A DNA stretch of 64,000 nt from Mycobacterium kansasii ATCC 12478 (GCF_000157895.3 NC_022663.1:2480001-2544000), one strand, 5' to 3'. Counted from the stretch's first letter, positions 17,586 to 26,442 are shown. A program made the numbers and translations. The notes: generated by a model not told the origin, from the letters alone.

Positions 17586-18500
17586 ATGTCCAGCGAGATT
17601 ACGGATCCGGGAATCGTCGTCGGCGTCGACGGATCTACTTTTTCAAACGCGGCGGCGCGGTGGGCCGTCCGTGAGGCGACGATGCGCAACCTGGCAGTGA
17701 CTCTTGTGCACGCCGCAGCCCCGGTGCCTGGCGGCTCGCCGCTCCTCGAGTGGTCGGGAGACCCCATACCGGACGAATTGATGCAGCAGCTGGATGGAAG
17801 CGCACGGCGGGTGCTCGCCGACACAATCAAGCTCGTCGAAAACATAACCGGAGACCGCCGCCCGCGGATCAACAGCGAACTGACTTCCCTTGCGCCCGTC
17901 CCCGCGCTGGTCGACCTGTCCACAAAAGCCGACATGGTCGTGGTCGGTAGCCGCGGACAGGGAACTGTGAAACGCATGCTACTGGGATCCGTCAGCACCG
18001 GGCTGGTCCATCACGCCCATTGCCCGGTCGCGGTGATCCACAACGACATTCCCGCACCGCGCGAGGGACCAGTGCTCGTCGGCATCGATGGTTCGCCGGC
18101 ATCGGAGCGGGCGACCGCCATCGCCTTCGAGGAGGCTTCGTGGCGGGGCGCGGAATTGGTGGCACTGCACGCCTGGACCGATGCCGAAGTTCCCGGCACG
18201 CCAAGCCGCGAGTGGACCGGATTGACCAGGACGTCATGGTCAACTCTGCAATCGGAAGCCGACGAAACATTGGCGGAGCGTTTGGCGGGCTGGCGGGACC
18301 GCTATCCCGATGTCGACGTTGAACGTGTAGTCGTCGTCAACCGGCCCGCGCAGCACCTCGTCGAGCGCTCGGAATCAGCGCAGCTGGTGGTCGTCGGAAG
18401 CCACGGGCGTGGTGGCTTCGCCGGAATGCTGCTCGGATCGGTCAGCACCGCGGTGGTGCACGCGGTACGCACACCTGTGATCGTCGCGCGAGGCGGTTAA
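17586..18500 (+). CDS. Tandem universal stress protein (UspA, two domains)
   Basis: 304 aa made of two ~145-residue UspA domains. Each starts with a VGVDGS/VGIDGS strand-loop and ends with the ATP-binding signature: GSRGQGTVKRMLLGSVS in the first and GSHGRGGFAGMLLGSVS in the second (G-x2-G-x9-G-S/T). Both are therefore predicted to bind ATP. Tandem Usps of this size are common mycobacterial hypoxia and stress proteins. GAGG lies ten bases before the ATG. I found no clear DosR box upstream. Confidence 0.92.
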   Translation: MSSEITDPGIVVGVDGSTFSNAAARWAVREATMRNLAVTLVHAAAPVPGGSPLLEWSGDPIPDELMQQLDGSARRVLADTIKLVENITGDRRPRINSELTSLAPVPALVDLSTKADMVVVGSRGQGTVKRMLLGSVSTGLVHHAHCPVAVIHNDIPAPREGPVLVGIDGSPASERATAIAFEEASWRGAELVALHAWTDAEVPGTPSREWTGLTRTSWSTLQSEADETLAERLAGWRDRYPDVDVERVVVVNRPAQHLVERSESAQLVVVGSHGRGGFAGMLLGSVSTAVVHAVRTPVIVARGG

Positions 18501-18640
18501 CCACCTAAGGCTGATGGGCCACGAAATAGCTTGGCAACCGGGCATTTCGGTGCGCACGACGATTCGCGATCACGCGCGCCTCTCCAGGGTTTTCGGCGCA
18601 CTTGCCGGCGCTTCTCTGGTCTCGAGACCGATTTGCCCGG

Positions 18641-19534
18641 TCACATCGACAGAATCGACTGGGCCGCCGTATAACAGGCGACAGCGACGAGAAGCCACAC
18701 GAACCACCTGGTGAGACGCGCCGCCGGGACTCGGCTGGCGATCATATCTCCGAGGAGCACCCCGACGATTCCCCCCGCGGTAAAAGGGATCGCCACCCCC
18801 CACTCGATTCCGCCGCTCGACAGGCGGAACAGAACACCTTCTGCCGAGCTGATGGCGATCACCAGCAGCGAGGTCCCGACCGCGACGGGCATCTCGTAAT
18901 CGAGCGCCAGGACCAGCGCCGGCACGATCACAAAGCCTCCGCCTACCCCGAAGAAGCCGGTGAGAAAGCCCACGACGCTGCCGGCGATCAGCACCCGCCA
19001 GGCCGTGGCCGTCACAGTCCGCCGGTGACCACTGACATTGCCCGCCGACTTCGTCGCCGGGGATGCATCACGCACGCTTGCGGATTGATCTCTGGCACCG
19101 TCGGCAGCGACTGTCGCTAATTGTCTGGTGTGGCAGGGCGTCTCAGCTTGCCGTGCGTGCATACGCCACGCAGCCACCAGTATCAACGCCGAAAACGAAA
19201 GCAACAGAACATCGTTGGGGACGGCACGGCTGAGCAGCGAACCCAGTAGCGAGCCGCCAAGGCCGGCCAGCCCGAAAGTCAATCCGGAGAAGAGCCGCAC
19301 CGAGCCCGTCCGCAGGTGCCCGACCATCCCCACCAGCGCCGTGGCTCCCACCGTCACCAGCGAGGTCGCCGTCGCTGTATGGGCCGTCTCGCCCACTCCG
19401 TAGACAAGGGCAGGCACTGCCAGGATCGATCCACCGCCGCCGAGGGCTCCGAGTGCGAGCCCGATCAAGATGCCGAACGGCGCCGCGGCAACGACGGCGC
19501 CCGTGCTCACCGCTGCTGGATGAACAGTGCTCAC
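18641..19534 (-). CDS. TauE/SafE family membrane transporter (sulfite/organosulfonate exporter-like)
   Basis: 297 aa with about eight transmembrane helices in two related halves. Each half has a Gly-rich signature: GLALGALGGGGSILAVPALVY at residues 24-44, and GFLTGFFGVGGGFVIVPALVL after a ~50-residue hydrophilic linker. This is the TauE/SafE (formerly DUF81) pattern. Members export sulfite, sulfoacetate or related anions, or take up sulfur compounds. The GTG start at 19534 is the first in frame. It lies downstream of, and on the same strand as, a DUF2892 gene and a YeeE-type transporter, supporting a sulfur theme. Confidence 0.88.
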   Translation of the reverse strand: MSTVHPAAVSTGAVVAAAPFGILIGLALGALGGGGSILAVPALVYGVGETAHTATATSLVTVGATALVGMVGHLRTGSVRLFSGLTFGLAGLGGSLLGSLLSRAVPNDVLLLSFSALILVAAWRMHARQAETPCHTRQLATVAADGARDQSASVRDASPATKSAGNVSGHRRTVTATAWRVLIAGSVVGFLTGFFGVGGGFVIVPALVLALDYEMPVAVGTSLLVIAISSAEGVLFRLSSGGIEWGVAIPFTAGGIVGVLLGDMIASRVPAARLTRWFVWLLVAVACYTAAQSILSM

Positions 19535-19583
19535 TGCGGGTTACGCCATTCGCGGCCGCGTGCCAAAAGCGTCGCCGACCGGC

Positions 19584-19868
19584 TCACGCGCCACGGTCTA
19601 GCGCGCGCTCGGCACCCGTTGGCAAGCCCAGACGATGCAGCAGCAGGCTTGTCGGGCACCAGCCCACGGCCGCGTTGAGCAGCAAGTTCGCGCCGACGAA
19701 TCCGGTGAACAAGCGCAGCCGGGCCGAACGCTCGCCCCCTACCATCTGCGTGGTAATCACTACCGCGCCGGCGATGAGGCTCACGACCCGTTCGAGGGTC
19801 CATCCCTGCGGCTTGGGCATGCCGAATACTCCACGCGTCAATGCGCATTCTTCTTGCTGAACCTGCAC
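19584..19868 (-). CDS. DUF2892 small membrane protein
   Basis: 94 aa from a GTG with an ideal AGGAGG seven bases upstream, which decides the start over the in-frame start at 19886. WTLERVVSLIAGAVVITTQM and LRLFTGFVGANLLLNAAVGWCPTSLLLHRLG form two hydrophobic helices with the conserved GW-CP motif. DUF2892 domains are often fused to, or encoded with, rhodanese (YgaP-type) sulfurtransferases, and here the gene sits between a YeeE transporter and a TauE exporter. A persulfide-handling role is inferred from this context. Confidence 0.75.
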   Translation of the reverse strand: MQVQQEECALTRGVFGMPKPQGWTLERVVSLIAGAVVITTQMVGGERSARLRLFTGFVGANLLLNAAVGWCPTSLLLHRLGLPTGAERALDRGA

Positions 19869-19891
19869 CGTGCGCCTCCTGATCAATTGTC

Positions 19892-20122
19892 CTACCGGCT
19901 CGCCGGGTTTTGGTCGGTCGAGTCGTCATCAGGTACCCGCTTCCGTGTGTAGTACACCGTGAGGTAGGCGAGCAGTCCCAGGGGGACGACGGCCGTGACC
20001 AGCACTTCACCCAAAGTCAACGGTGTGGACGTGCGATTGTGGGTCACCAGTCCCGCAACCGCACAGGTCGCGGCAGCGCAGCACAACACAACGACGAGCA
20101 ACCGTTTGTCACCTGTTTTCAT
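19892..20122 (-). CDS. Small two-helix membrane protein
   Basis: 76 aa. The ATG at 20122 overlaps the preceding YeeE-type stop (ATGA), the reason for choosing it over earlier in-frame starts. Two hydrophobic helices: residues 7-25 (with a Cys-Cys pair, LLVVVLCCAAATCAV) and residues 34-55, then a charged tail. No family recognised. Coupling suggests a small partner of the transporter. Confidence 0.65.
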   Translation of the reverse strand: MKTGDKRLLVVVLCCAAATCAVAGLVTHNRTSTPLTLGEVLVTAVVPLGLLAYLTVYYTRKRVPDDDSTDQNPASR

Positions 20123-20949
20123 CCTGATACCTTTTCGCTGGCATCCCCATAGGTGACGCGAGCCGTCGCGATCATGCCGATAAAGACGGCTACCGTGAAG
20201 CACCAGGCACTGACCGCCATTTGAATGCCACCACTGAGAATGTGCCCACTGGCACACCCATCCGCCATTCGCGCGCCAAACATCAAGATGAAGAAGCCGC
20301 CGAAGCTACCAATTGCGCGCTTCACTGGACTCGCCCCAAACCTATTACGCCACGACGGGGGAACGATCGGCTTGAACCCCTGGAAGTAACGGCTCACCAA
20401 TACAGCCGTAATCAAGGCACCCAGGAAGGTTCCGATATCCGAAAATGGCTCCCATCCTACCTTTTGAGTCACCAAATGAGTATATTCAGAGTTCGGGAGG
20501 AACAGCTGGCCGGCAAACCACGAGTATGTGCTAGATTCGCCGACGATCTGGTGCAAGAAAATCGCCGCGACCACCGCAATACCGAGTAATGCGCTCGTTC
20601 CCAGCTTCGCCCGCGAGTAAGAATTACCGTCGGCGACGTCGGCGACGATCCTGCTGTCGAGCTTTCCCAACCGGCCCTGATCCAAGCCGCCTTCCGCGAG
20701 GTACGCAAGGGTGTCCGAGATCAGCTCCGGCTCGCGTGGGTCGACCTTCCCCCGGCCACGCCGAGATAAACAACTCCTGCCATGGGGGTAGCGCGGAAGC
20801 AATGCCGTGCCGACAAGAATCGCAATCGCGTAGCCGACAGCAATGAGAAGCGTGAATACCGGGCGAATGTGATCTATTGATCCAGACGCAATAAGGCTAC
20901 CGTAATTTGCCCTATTTACTAGCCAGCGGCCAACCGCCGTCGGATACAC
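20119..20949 (-). pseudogene. YeeE/YedE (TsuA-like) sulfur transporter, C-terminal part after an in-frame stop
   Basis: 276 codons with several transmembrane helices and the conserved ADGCASGHILSGG motif, which carries the Cys that conducts thiosulfate in TsuA-type transporters. It is in the same frame as the 126-codon ORF immediately upstream, separated only by a TAA at 20956-20958. Joined, they read GGILGAVA-stop-TLVYP, the place where homologues usually have a Tyr before TLxYP. So this looks like one transporter split by a Tyr-to-stop change. A GTG at 20949 could restart translation. Confidence 0.75.
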
Positions 20950-20955
20950 CAGTGT

Positions 20956-21336
20956 TTACGCGACCGCACCGAGAATACCACCGGGAAATGCATACAATGC
21001 GTCGCGACGTCCTTCACCCAGCGCCATTAACTCTGAGCCCGGAAAATAGCCGGAAATAGCCATTCCAGCACCGAAAAGAAGCCCACCAAGCATAACACCG
21101 GCAACGTATACCGGTTTCGGTGAAAAATGCATGGAGAACCCCATCGAATACAGCCCGTACAAGGTGACGGCGCCAACTGCTGAGGCGATGGCTATGCAGC
21201 CGACTAGCAGCCTGTCCTTCCATCGGGCTAACCGGATCACGGTCTCGGGATTCGCTATTCCCCAAAGCTCACCGATGCCTCCGAGCAGCATTCCAACGAT
21301 GACACCGATCCAGAGCGGAGCAGTCACCCTTATCAT
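20956..21336 (-). pseudogene. YeeE/YedE-type transporter, N-terminal part
   Basis: 126 codons with three or four helices. It ends in GAGMAISGYFPGSELMALGEG, the equivalent of the G-x-G-x5-G-x-CPG signature of the family, but with Phe in place of the Cys. The ATG at 21336 overlaps the stop of a 16-codon leader ORF. Together with the downstream half it would give a protein of about 405 aa, normal for the fused family. Base composition here is visibly less GC-rich than in the flanking genes, suggesting horizontal acquisition. Confidence 0.7.
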
Positions 21337-21383
21337 CGCCGTGGTTCCCTGCCGGCCATCAATCGTTTCGCGGGGCGGGTCAT
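21333..21383 (-). CDS. 16-residue leader peptide coupled to the YeeE-type gene
   Basis: ATG at 21383 with GGAGGT (plus-strand 21392-21397) eight bases upstream, the best Shine-Dalgarno in this cluster. It encodes MTRPAKRLMAGREPRR, with five Arg in 16 residues, and its stop overlaps the transporter ATG (ATGA). Such short coupled ORFs often set translation of the next gene. It lacks the Cys run of known mycobacterial cysteine-sensing leaders. Confidence 0.45.
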   Translation of the reverse strand: MTRPAKRLMAGREPRR

Positions 21384-21397
21384 CGTGGTGGACCTCC

Positions 21398-21860
21398 GAT
21401 TCAATTCCTGATACCCAGTAGTCAAAATCTCACACTGTGCCTCGCCCACGGCGCCCCGATTCGGTCGCGCCGCGAGGCGGGTCGCGTGCACCCTCCCGAG
21501 AGTTGGGCAACTGGGGTTGGGTGTGGTGCCGCCCGTCCATGACGCGGCGGTCGCCCGCCGCACTTTGAGACGCTGATGCTGCCTTCAGCCGCCAGCACCG
21601 TGATCCTTTCGAAAGTGGCTGCCTGGCAGGCGGATTGAATTCAGGACGCGGTAGGATGCTCACATGCCGCGCACCGGCCAGCGCCCGTGCTCACCACCGA
21701 CCGCTTCGCTGCAATCGCCAGAACTCGCTCGGTTCCGGGCACCGGGCATCGCGCCGGGAAACCGTGACCCGCGTTTCGCCCCGACACTATGTCGGCCTTC
21801 GTTGACAAGTCCATTGGCGGGACCGGCACCAAGGTGTGGGACCTTACACGCCGCCGAACC
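21398..21860. other. Intergenic region with a universal-stress-protein scrap
   Basis: About 460 bases with no intact gene. On the minus strand, 21781-21835 encodes LVPVPPMDLSTKADIVSG, nearly the same as the APVPALVDLSTKADMVVVG segment of the stress protein at 17586. The match is short and the frame breaks on both sides, so it is probably a leftover of a deleted Usp gene. The promoter for the minus-strand sulfur cluster should also lie here. Confidence 0.35.
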
Positions 21861-21882
21861 AACGGTGAACTAACGGTAAACT
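21861..21882 (+). promoter_or_regulatory. Tandem 11-bp direct repeat upstream of the kinase gene
   Basis: AACGGTGAACT (21861-21871) is followed directly by AACGGTAAACT (21872-21882), with a third partial copy (ACGGTAAA) near 21906. Direct repeats with 11-bp period place two sites on the same DNA face, as for OmpR/PhoP-type response regulators. It lies about 100 bases before the kinase start. Confidence 0.4.
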
Positions 21883-21978
21883 CATAGAAAACAGAGGGTG
21901 GCCTCACGGTAAAGCGCTGGGTAATATCAATCCCAGCTAATCGCAGACTGAGCTGAGAATGTACTCGGCATTCCGGTA

Positions 21979-23523
21979 ATGGACGGTGCGATGATTGGGT
22001 TAGGTGATCAAGGCCCGGGTATCGGGTTAAAAGTCGGTGACATCTTTGCCGGATACACGATTGTCCGTTTGCTGGGCGCCGGGGGAATGGGCGAAGTCTA
22101 CCTTGCCCAGCACCCACGGCTGCCGCGCCGCGAAGCGCTCAAGATATTGGGCGGTGAGGTATCCGCTGACGACGACTTTCGCCGGCGATTCATCAGAGAG
22201 GCGGACGTGGCGTCCGCGCTGTGGCATCCGAACATCGTGCGGGTCAACGACCGAGGCGAGTTCGATGGGAAGCTATGGATCTCGATGGACTTCGTCGACG
22301 GAACCGACGCAGCCAGCCTGTTGCGGAACCGCTTTCCGGCCGGAATGCCGGCAGATCAAGTAGTCACGATAATCGCAGCGATCGCAAGCGCACTAGACCA
22401 CGCGCATCAGCACCACAATGTCATGCACCGCGATGTCAGCCCCGCGAATATCCTGCTCGCCGACCCGGACGGCGGCGATCAGCGGATTCTCTTGGGCGAC
22501 TTCGGAATAGCTCGGAGCATCGGCGAGACGAGTGGTCTGACCGCGACGAACATGACCATCGGCACGTTTCCCTATGCGGCGCCCGAACAGCTAACGGGCG
22601 CAGAGATTGACGGACGCGCCGATCAGTACGCGCTGGCGGCTACCGCCTACCATCTGCTGGCCGGATCGACACTGTTCCCGCACACCAACCCTGCGGTTGT
22701 GATCAGCCGCCACCTGACCACCCCGCCTCCGGCACTAGCGCAGATCCACCCGCCCTTCGCGGCCTTCGACCCGGTGCTTGCCGTAGCGCTCGCGAAGGAC
22801 CCCGCCGATCGCTTCGCATGCTGCACTGATTTCGCCGACGCGTTCGCACGCGCAGCCCGTCGCGTCGAACATCCGATAGCGTCGGCTTCGACCATGCCGA
22901 GACCCTTGGCGAGCGGGCCACTCAACGGCGTGGGGGTCTCGGCCGTGGCTGAGGCCGGCACACGGCAACGACGTCGTCGGTGGCGGCTCTTCGCCGCAGC
23001 ATCAACGGTTGTCGCGGTCACCGCCGTCGGAGCCAGCGACTACCCGTTCGACACCGACTCGATAGCGGGGCCGCTCGCCGCATCGCCGACTGTGGCGTCG
23101 CCTCGCCAGCCGGCGGACTACCCGCCACCACCGGCGGTGGCGCCGCCTCGGCAGGTGGCGCAGTACGTGCCGCCACCCACAGCGGCGCAGCCGCCAACGG
23201 TGCCAACGCGCAGGGACATTCCAGCTCCGGCATCCGCTGCGGCCGCGCCGGCGCCCCGACGCCCGGCACCCGTCCCGCAGCAACCGATACCCGACCCCGA
23301 ACAGACCTTTCTCGGTCTCGTGTCACAGATCCCCGGTGTCATCGTCACCGACCCCGCAACTGCCGCCGCCACTGGCCGTGGCGTGTGCACGGACCTTCAG
23401 AACGGGGCAAGCCCCGATGATGCCGCCGCCGCGACCGTGAACAACACCGGAATCTCGCCCGCACAGGCTGCCGCCGGCGTCAACGCGGCGATCAGCGCCT
23501 TCTGTCCGCAACACCGGGGGTAG
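21979..23523 (+). CDS. Membrane Ser/Thr protein kinase (PknF-like) with C-terminal DUF732
   Basis: 514 aa. Residues ~22-290 form a Hanks-type kinase: glycine loop GAGGMGEVY (33-41), catalytic Lys55 in EALKIL, DFG in LGDFGIARS, and a Thr-rich activation loop ending in APEQ. The catalytic loop reads HRDVSPANIL, with Ser where most family members have Lys (HRDVKPxN). A basic stretch and one transmembrane helix follow (about 330-350). Next come a Pro-rich extracytoplasmic linker and a ~70-residue DUF732 domain with two Cys (GVCTDLQNG, ISAFCPQ). Such kinases sense external cues and phosphorylate cytosolic targets. The start is uncertain: an ATG four codons later is equally possible. Confidence 0.88.
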   Translation: MDGAMIGLGDQGPGIGLKVGDIFAGYTIVRLLGAGGMGEVYLAQHPRLPRREALKILGGEVSADDDFRRRFIREADVASALWHPNIVRVNDRGEFDGKLWISMDFVDGTDAASLLRNRFPAGMPADQVVTIIAAIASALDHAHQHHNVMHRDVSPANILLADPDGGDQRILLGDFGIARSIGETSGLTATNMTIGTFPYAAPEQLTGAEIDGRADQYALAATAYHLLAGSTLFPHTNPAVVISRHLTTPPPALAQIHPPFAAFDPVLAVALAKDPADRFACCTDFADAFARAARRVEHPIASASTMPRPLASGPLNGVGVSAVAEAGTRQRRRRWRLFAAASTVVAVTAVGASDYPFDTDSIAGPLAASPTVASPRQPADYPPPPAVAPPRQVAQYVPPPTAAQPPTVPTRRDIPAPASAAAAPAPRRPAPVPQQPIPDPEQTFLGLVSQIPGVIVTDPATAAATGRGVCTDLQNGASPDDAAAATVNNTGISPAQAAAGVNAAISAFCPQHRG

Positions 23524-23614
23524 CGGAAAACGCCTCCCCGTGTCGACATCACAGCCGGGCGAGTCATACGTCGGGCACGTCTCCGACCGCGGCGGCATTG
23601 CGCCGTCGCGGTAG

Positions 23615-24883
23615 CTAAACGCTGATCTTTCGTTCTGCGGCGCGTAAGCCGATATCGCTGCGGAAATGACTGCCGGCTAACCGAATTGAACCGAGGATGT
23701 CGTATGCGTGCGCTCGCGCCGCTGACAGGTCCGCGCCGGTGCCCACCACCGACAGCACCCGGCCGCCGGATGACACGACGATGCCGTCCTCGCGTCGGAT
23801 CGTCCCGGCGTGCAGTACCCCGTCGGCTTCGGAGCCGACGACGACATCGCCCACCCGGGGCCGCCCGGGATAGTTTTCGGCCGCCAGCACTACCGCCACG
23901 GCGGCGCCGTCTCGCCAGCGCAATTCGCCGAACTCCGCCAATTTTCCGGTACCCGCCGCGTACAGCAACTGCCCTAGAGGCGACTCCAGCAGCGCCAGCA
24001 CCGCCTGAGTTTCGGGATCGCCGAAACGGCAGTTGAATTCGACCACCGCGGGGCCCTTCGTGGTGATCGCCAGACCGGCATACAGCAGGCCGCAGAACGG
24101 GCTGCCGCGGCGAACGAGTTCAGCCGCAACGGGTTCTACGATCTGGCCGACTATCTCCCGGTAGACCTCGTCGGGCAGCCACGGTAGCGGCGCGTACGCG
24201 CCCATACCACCGGTGTTGGGTCCGGTGTCGCCCTCGCCCACCCGCTTGAAGTCCTGCGCCGGCAGCAGCGGCACCACGGTCTCGCCGTCGACCACACAGA
24301 ACAGCGACACCTCCGGACCGTCGAGATAGGACTCCAGCAGCACCGGATGCCCGGCCTCGAGCAGGCCCGCGGCATGGGCGCGGGCGACAGCGCGGTCCGG
24401 TGTGACCACCACGCCCTTGCCGGCGGCCAGATGGTCGTCTTTGACCACCCAGGCGGGGTCGCCCGCGGGCGGCCCGAACCGATCCAGCGCGACATCCAAA
24501 TGGGCTGGGTTGTCGACGATTTGACTGGCGGCGGTGCGCACGCCGGCCGCGGCCATCACGTCCTTGGCGAATGCCTTGGAACCTTCGATGCGGGCGGCGT
24601 CCTTGCCGGGACCGAAGCAGACGATGCCGGCGGCGCGCACGGCGTCGGCCACCCCGAGCACCAGCGGCAGCTCGGGACCGATGACCACCATGTCGGCTTG
24701 GACCCGCTGCGCCAGGGCGACGACGTCCGCGCCGGAGGTGATGTCGACATCGTGCTGTTCGGCCAGGCGGGCGGTACCGGCGTTGCCCGGAGCCACGATG
24801 AGGTGCGTGACCTGCGGATCCCTGGCCAGCGCCAAGAGCAGGGCATGTTCACGGGCACCGGAGCCGATTACCAGGACGCGCAC
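23615..24883 (-). CDS. purD: Phosphoribosylamine-glycine ligase (GAR synthetase)
   Basis: 422 aa ATP-grasp enzyme of purine synthesis, joining phosphoribosylamine and glycine. VLVIGSGAREHAL at the N-terminus is the nucleotide-fold signature, followed by VIGPELPLVLGVADAV, the ATP-grasp lid and the family motif VEFNCRFGDPETQ near residue 285. GTG start; a TACGCT -10-like element ends eight bases upstream, so the leader is very short or absent. Separated from ggtA here by a ~9-kb island, whereas the homologues (Rv0772 and Rv0773c) are adjacent in M. tuberculosis. Confidence 0.96.
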   Translation of the reverse strand: MRVLVIGSGAREHALLLALARDPQVTHLIVAPGNAGTARLAEQHDVDITSGADVVALAQRVQADMVVIGPELPLVLGVADAVRAAGIVCFGPGKDAARIEGSKAFAKDVMAAAGVRTAASQIVDNPAHLDVALDRFGPPAGDPAWVVKDDHLAAGKGVVVTPDRAVARAHAAGLLEAGHPVLLESYLDGPEVSLFCVVDGETVVPLLPAQDFKRVGEGDTGPNTGGMGAYAPLPWLPDEVYREIVGQIVEPVAAELVRRGSPFCGLLYAGLAITTKGPAVVEFNCRFGDPETQAVLALLESPLGQLLYAAGTGKLAEFGELRWRDGAAVAVVLAAENYPGRPRVGDVVVGSEADGVLHAGTIRREDGIVVSSGGRVLSVVGTGADLSAARAHAYDILGSIRLAGSHFRSDIGLRAAERKISV

Positions 24884-25080
24884 GAGAGGTCAGCGTAGCC
24901 GCGCAAGTCCCGGCCCAGGCCACCGACCCGTCGGGTCTTTTCTGGCCAGCGGGAACGGACCGGCGCGGCTTAGCGGAGGGCGGTCGGTTCCGGCCGAGGT
25001 GACTTGTCCCATCACGGCACCGCTTGCATCGTATGCGCGTTAGCTCGACAGCCGGCTGTGTAATGCCTGCTTTCCTGACG

Positions 25081-26442
25081 TCAATCAGCTTCCTCGTCGT
25101 CGGGCGCCAGCAGTCTCTCCGGGTGATGATAGCTATTCGTTCTCGGTTGTCCGCGGTCCAGTTGCGGTGGCGGGATCCATTCGGTGTCGCCGTGGGCGTT
25201 TTTGCGGGTGGTCCAGCCTTTTTCGACGAGTCGGTTGTCGACTCCGCAGGCCAGGGTCAGCTCGTCGATGTCGGTGCGGCCGGTGGCCTTCCAGCCTTGG
25301 ACGTGGTGGACTTGGCTGTGGTAGGCGGGGGCATCGCATCCCGGCTTCGTGCAGCCACGGTCCCTGGCGTAGAGCATGATTCGCTGCGCGGGGGAAGCCA
25401 GCCGTTTGGTGTGATACAGCGCCAGGGCCTTGCCGCGATCGAAAATGGCCAAATAGTGGTGAGCGTGGCTGGCCAGGCGGATCACATCGCTCATCGGCAA
25501 CAGCGTGCCCCCGCCGGTCAGGCCCTTGCCGGCGGCGGATTCCAGGTCCTGCAGCGTGGTGGTCACCACGATCGACACCGGTAACCCGTTGTGTTGGCCC
25601 AACTCCCCCGACGCCAACAGCCCCCGCAGTCCGGCAAGGACGCCGTCGTGGTTGCGTTGCGCCTGACTGCGCGTGTCACGGCGCACCGCATCCTCATCGG
25701 GCGTCTCATCCACGACGGGGGTTTGGTCATCGGGGTTGCACGCCCCGGGGGCGGCCAGCTTGGCCAACACGGCCTCCACGGCGGCGCGCAACTCCGGGGT
25801 CAGCATGCCGCTGATGCGCGACATCCCGTCGAATTCCTGCCTGCCCAGCATGATCCCGCGCTTGCGGGCCCGCTCCTGGTCGCGACATTCCCCGTCGGGG
25901 TTGAGCCAATCCATGATCCGTTGGGCGTATTTGGCTAACTCGTCGGGGCGATACCCGCAGGCTTTGCGGGCCAGGTCGGCTTCGGCGGCCTCCCGGGTAG
26001 CCAGGTCCACCTCGGCGGGCAGGTGGGCGAAGAAGCTGCGGATGACCCGCACATGCCCGTCGCCGACGAGCCCGTCGCGCTGGGCGGCCGCGGTCGCGGT
26101 CAACTGCGGCGCCAATGGCGCACCGGTGAGCGCCCACCGTTGCCCGAGATCAGCTGCCTCGTCGATGCGCCGGCTCGCTTCGGCCTTGGTGATACGCAAC
26201 CGATCAGCCAGCGCCGAGCGCAGTTTGGCGCCCAGTTCTTCCTCGCCGGCCTGCGCGCCGAGCTGATTGATCAGCGTGTGCTGCGGTGTCCGCAGCCGGC
26301 GCGCCAAGCTTTCCAGGCGCTCCAGGGCGCGCATTCGCTCGGGGGTGGTGAGCACGTCAAAAGACAACTCGCACAAACGATCCAGATCCGCGTCGAGCGT
26401 GTTGAAGACCCCGACGATGTCTTCACGACTGCTCGAACCCAT
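25081..26442 (-). CDS. 13E12-type DUF222/HNH endonuclease-domain protein
   Basis: 453 aa from the ATG at 26442 (MGSSSREDIVGVF). The long N-terminal helical DUF222 region runs to about residue 340. A C-terminal HNH domain follows: RDRGCTKPGCDAPAYHSQVHHVQGWKATGRTD, cited as 25240-25370, with CxxPGC, the HH of the HNH and a downstream His/Asn. This is the mycobacterial REP13E12 family, multi-copy genes linked to a repeat that serves as attachment site for prophage phiRv1 in M. tuberculosis. Nuclease activity is predicted, not shown. The frame is open to 26475, but I see no better start. Confidence 0.88.
   Translation of the reverse strand: MGSSSREDIVGVFNTLDADLDRLCELSFDVLTTPERMRALERLESLARRLRTPQHTLINQLGAQAGEEELGAKLRSALADRLRITKAEASRRIDEAADLGQRWALTGAPLAPQLTATAAAQRDGLVGDGHVRVIRSFFAHLPAEVDLATREAAEADLARKACGYRPDELAKYAQRIMDWLNPDGECRDQERARKRGIMLGRQEFDGMSRISGMLTPELRAAVEAVLAKLAAPGACNPDDQTPVVDETPDEDAVRRDTRSQAQRNHDGVLAGLRGLLASGELGQHNGLPVSIVVTTTLQDLESAAGKGLTGGGTLLPMSDVIRLASHAHHYLAIFDRGKALALYHTKRLASPAQRIMLYARDRGCTKPGCDAPAYHSQVHHVQGWKATGRTDIDELTLACGVDNRLVEKGWTTRKNAHGDTEWIPPPQLDRGQPRTNSYHHPERLLAPDDEEAD

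Noticed and set aside
17341..17700. 119-codon frame starting GTG on the ctaD stop
   Set aside because: Tempting GTGA overlap, but Arg-rich without motifs and overlapping the start of the universal stress protein in another frame.
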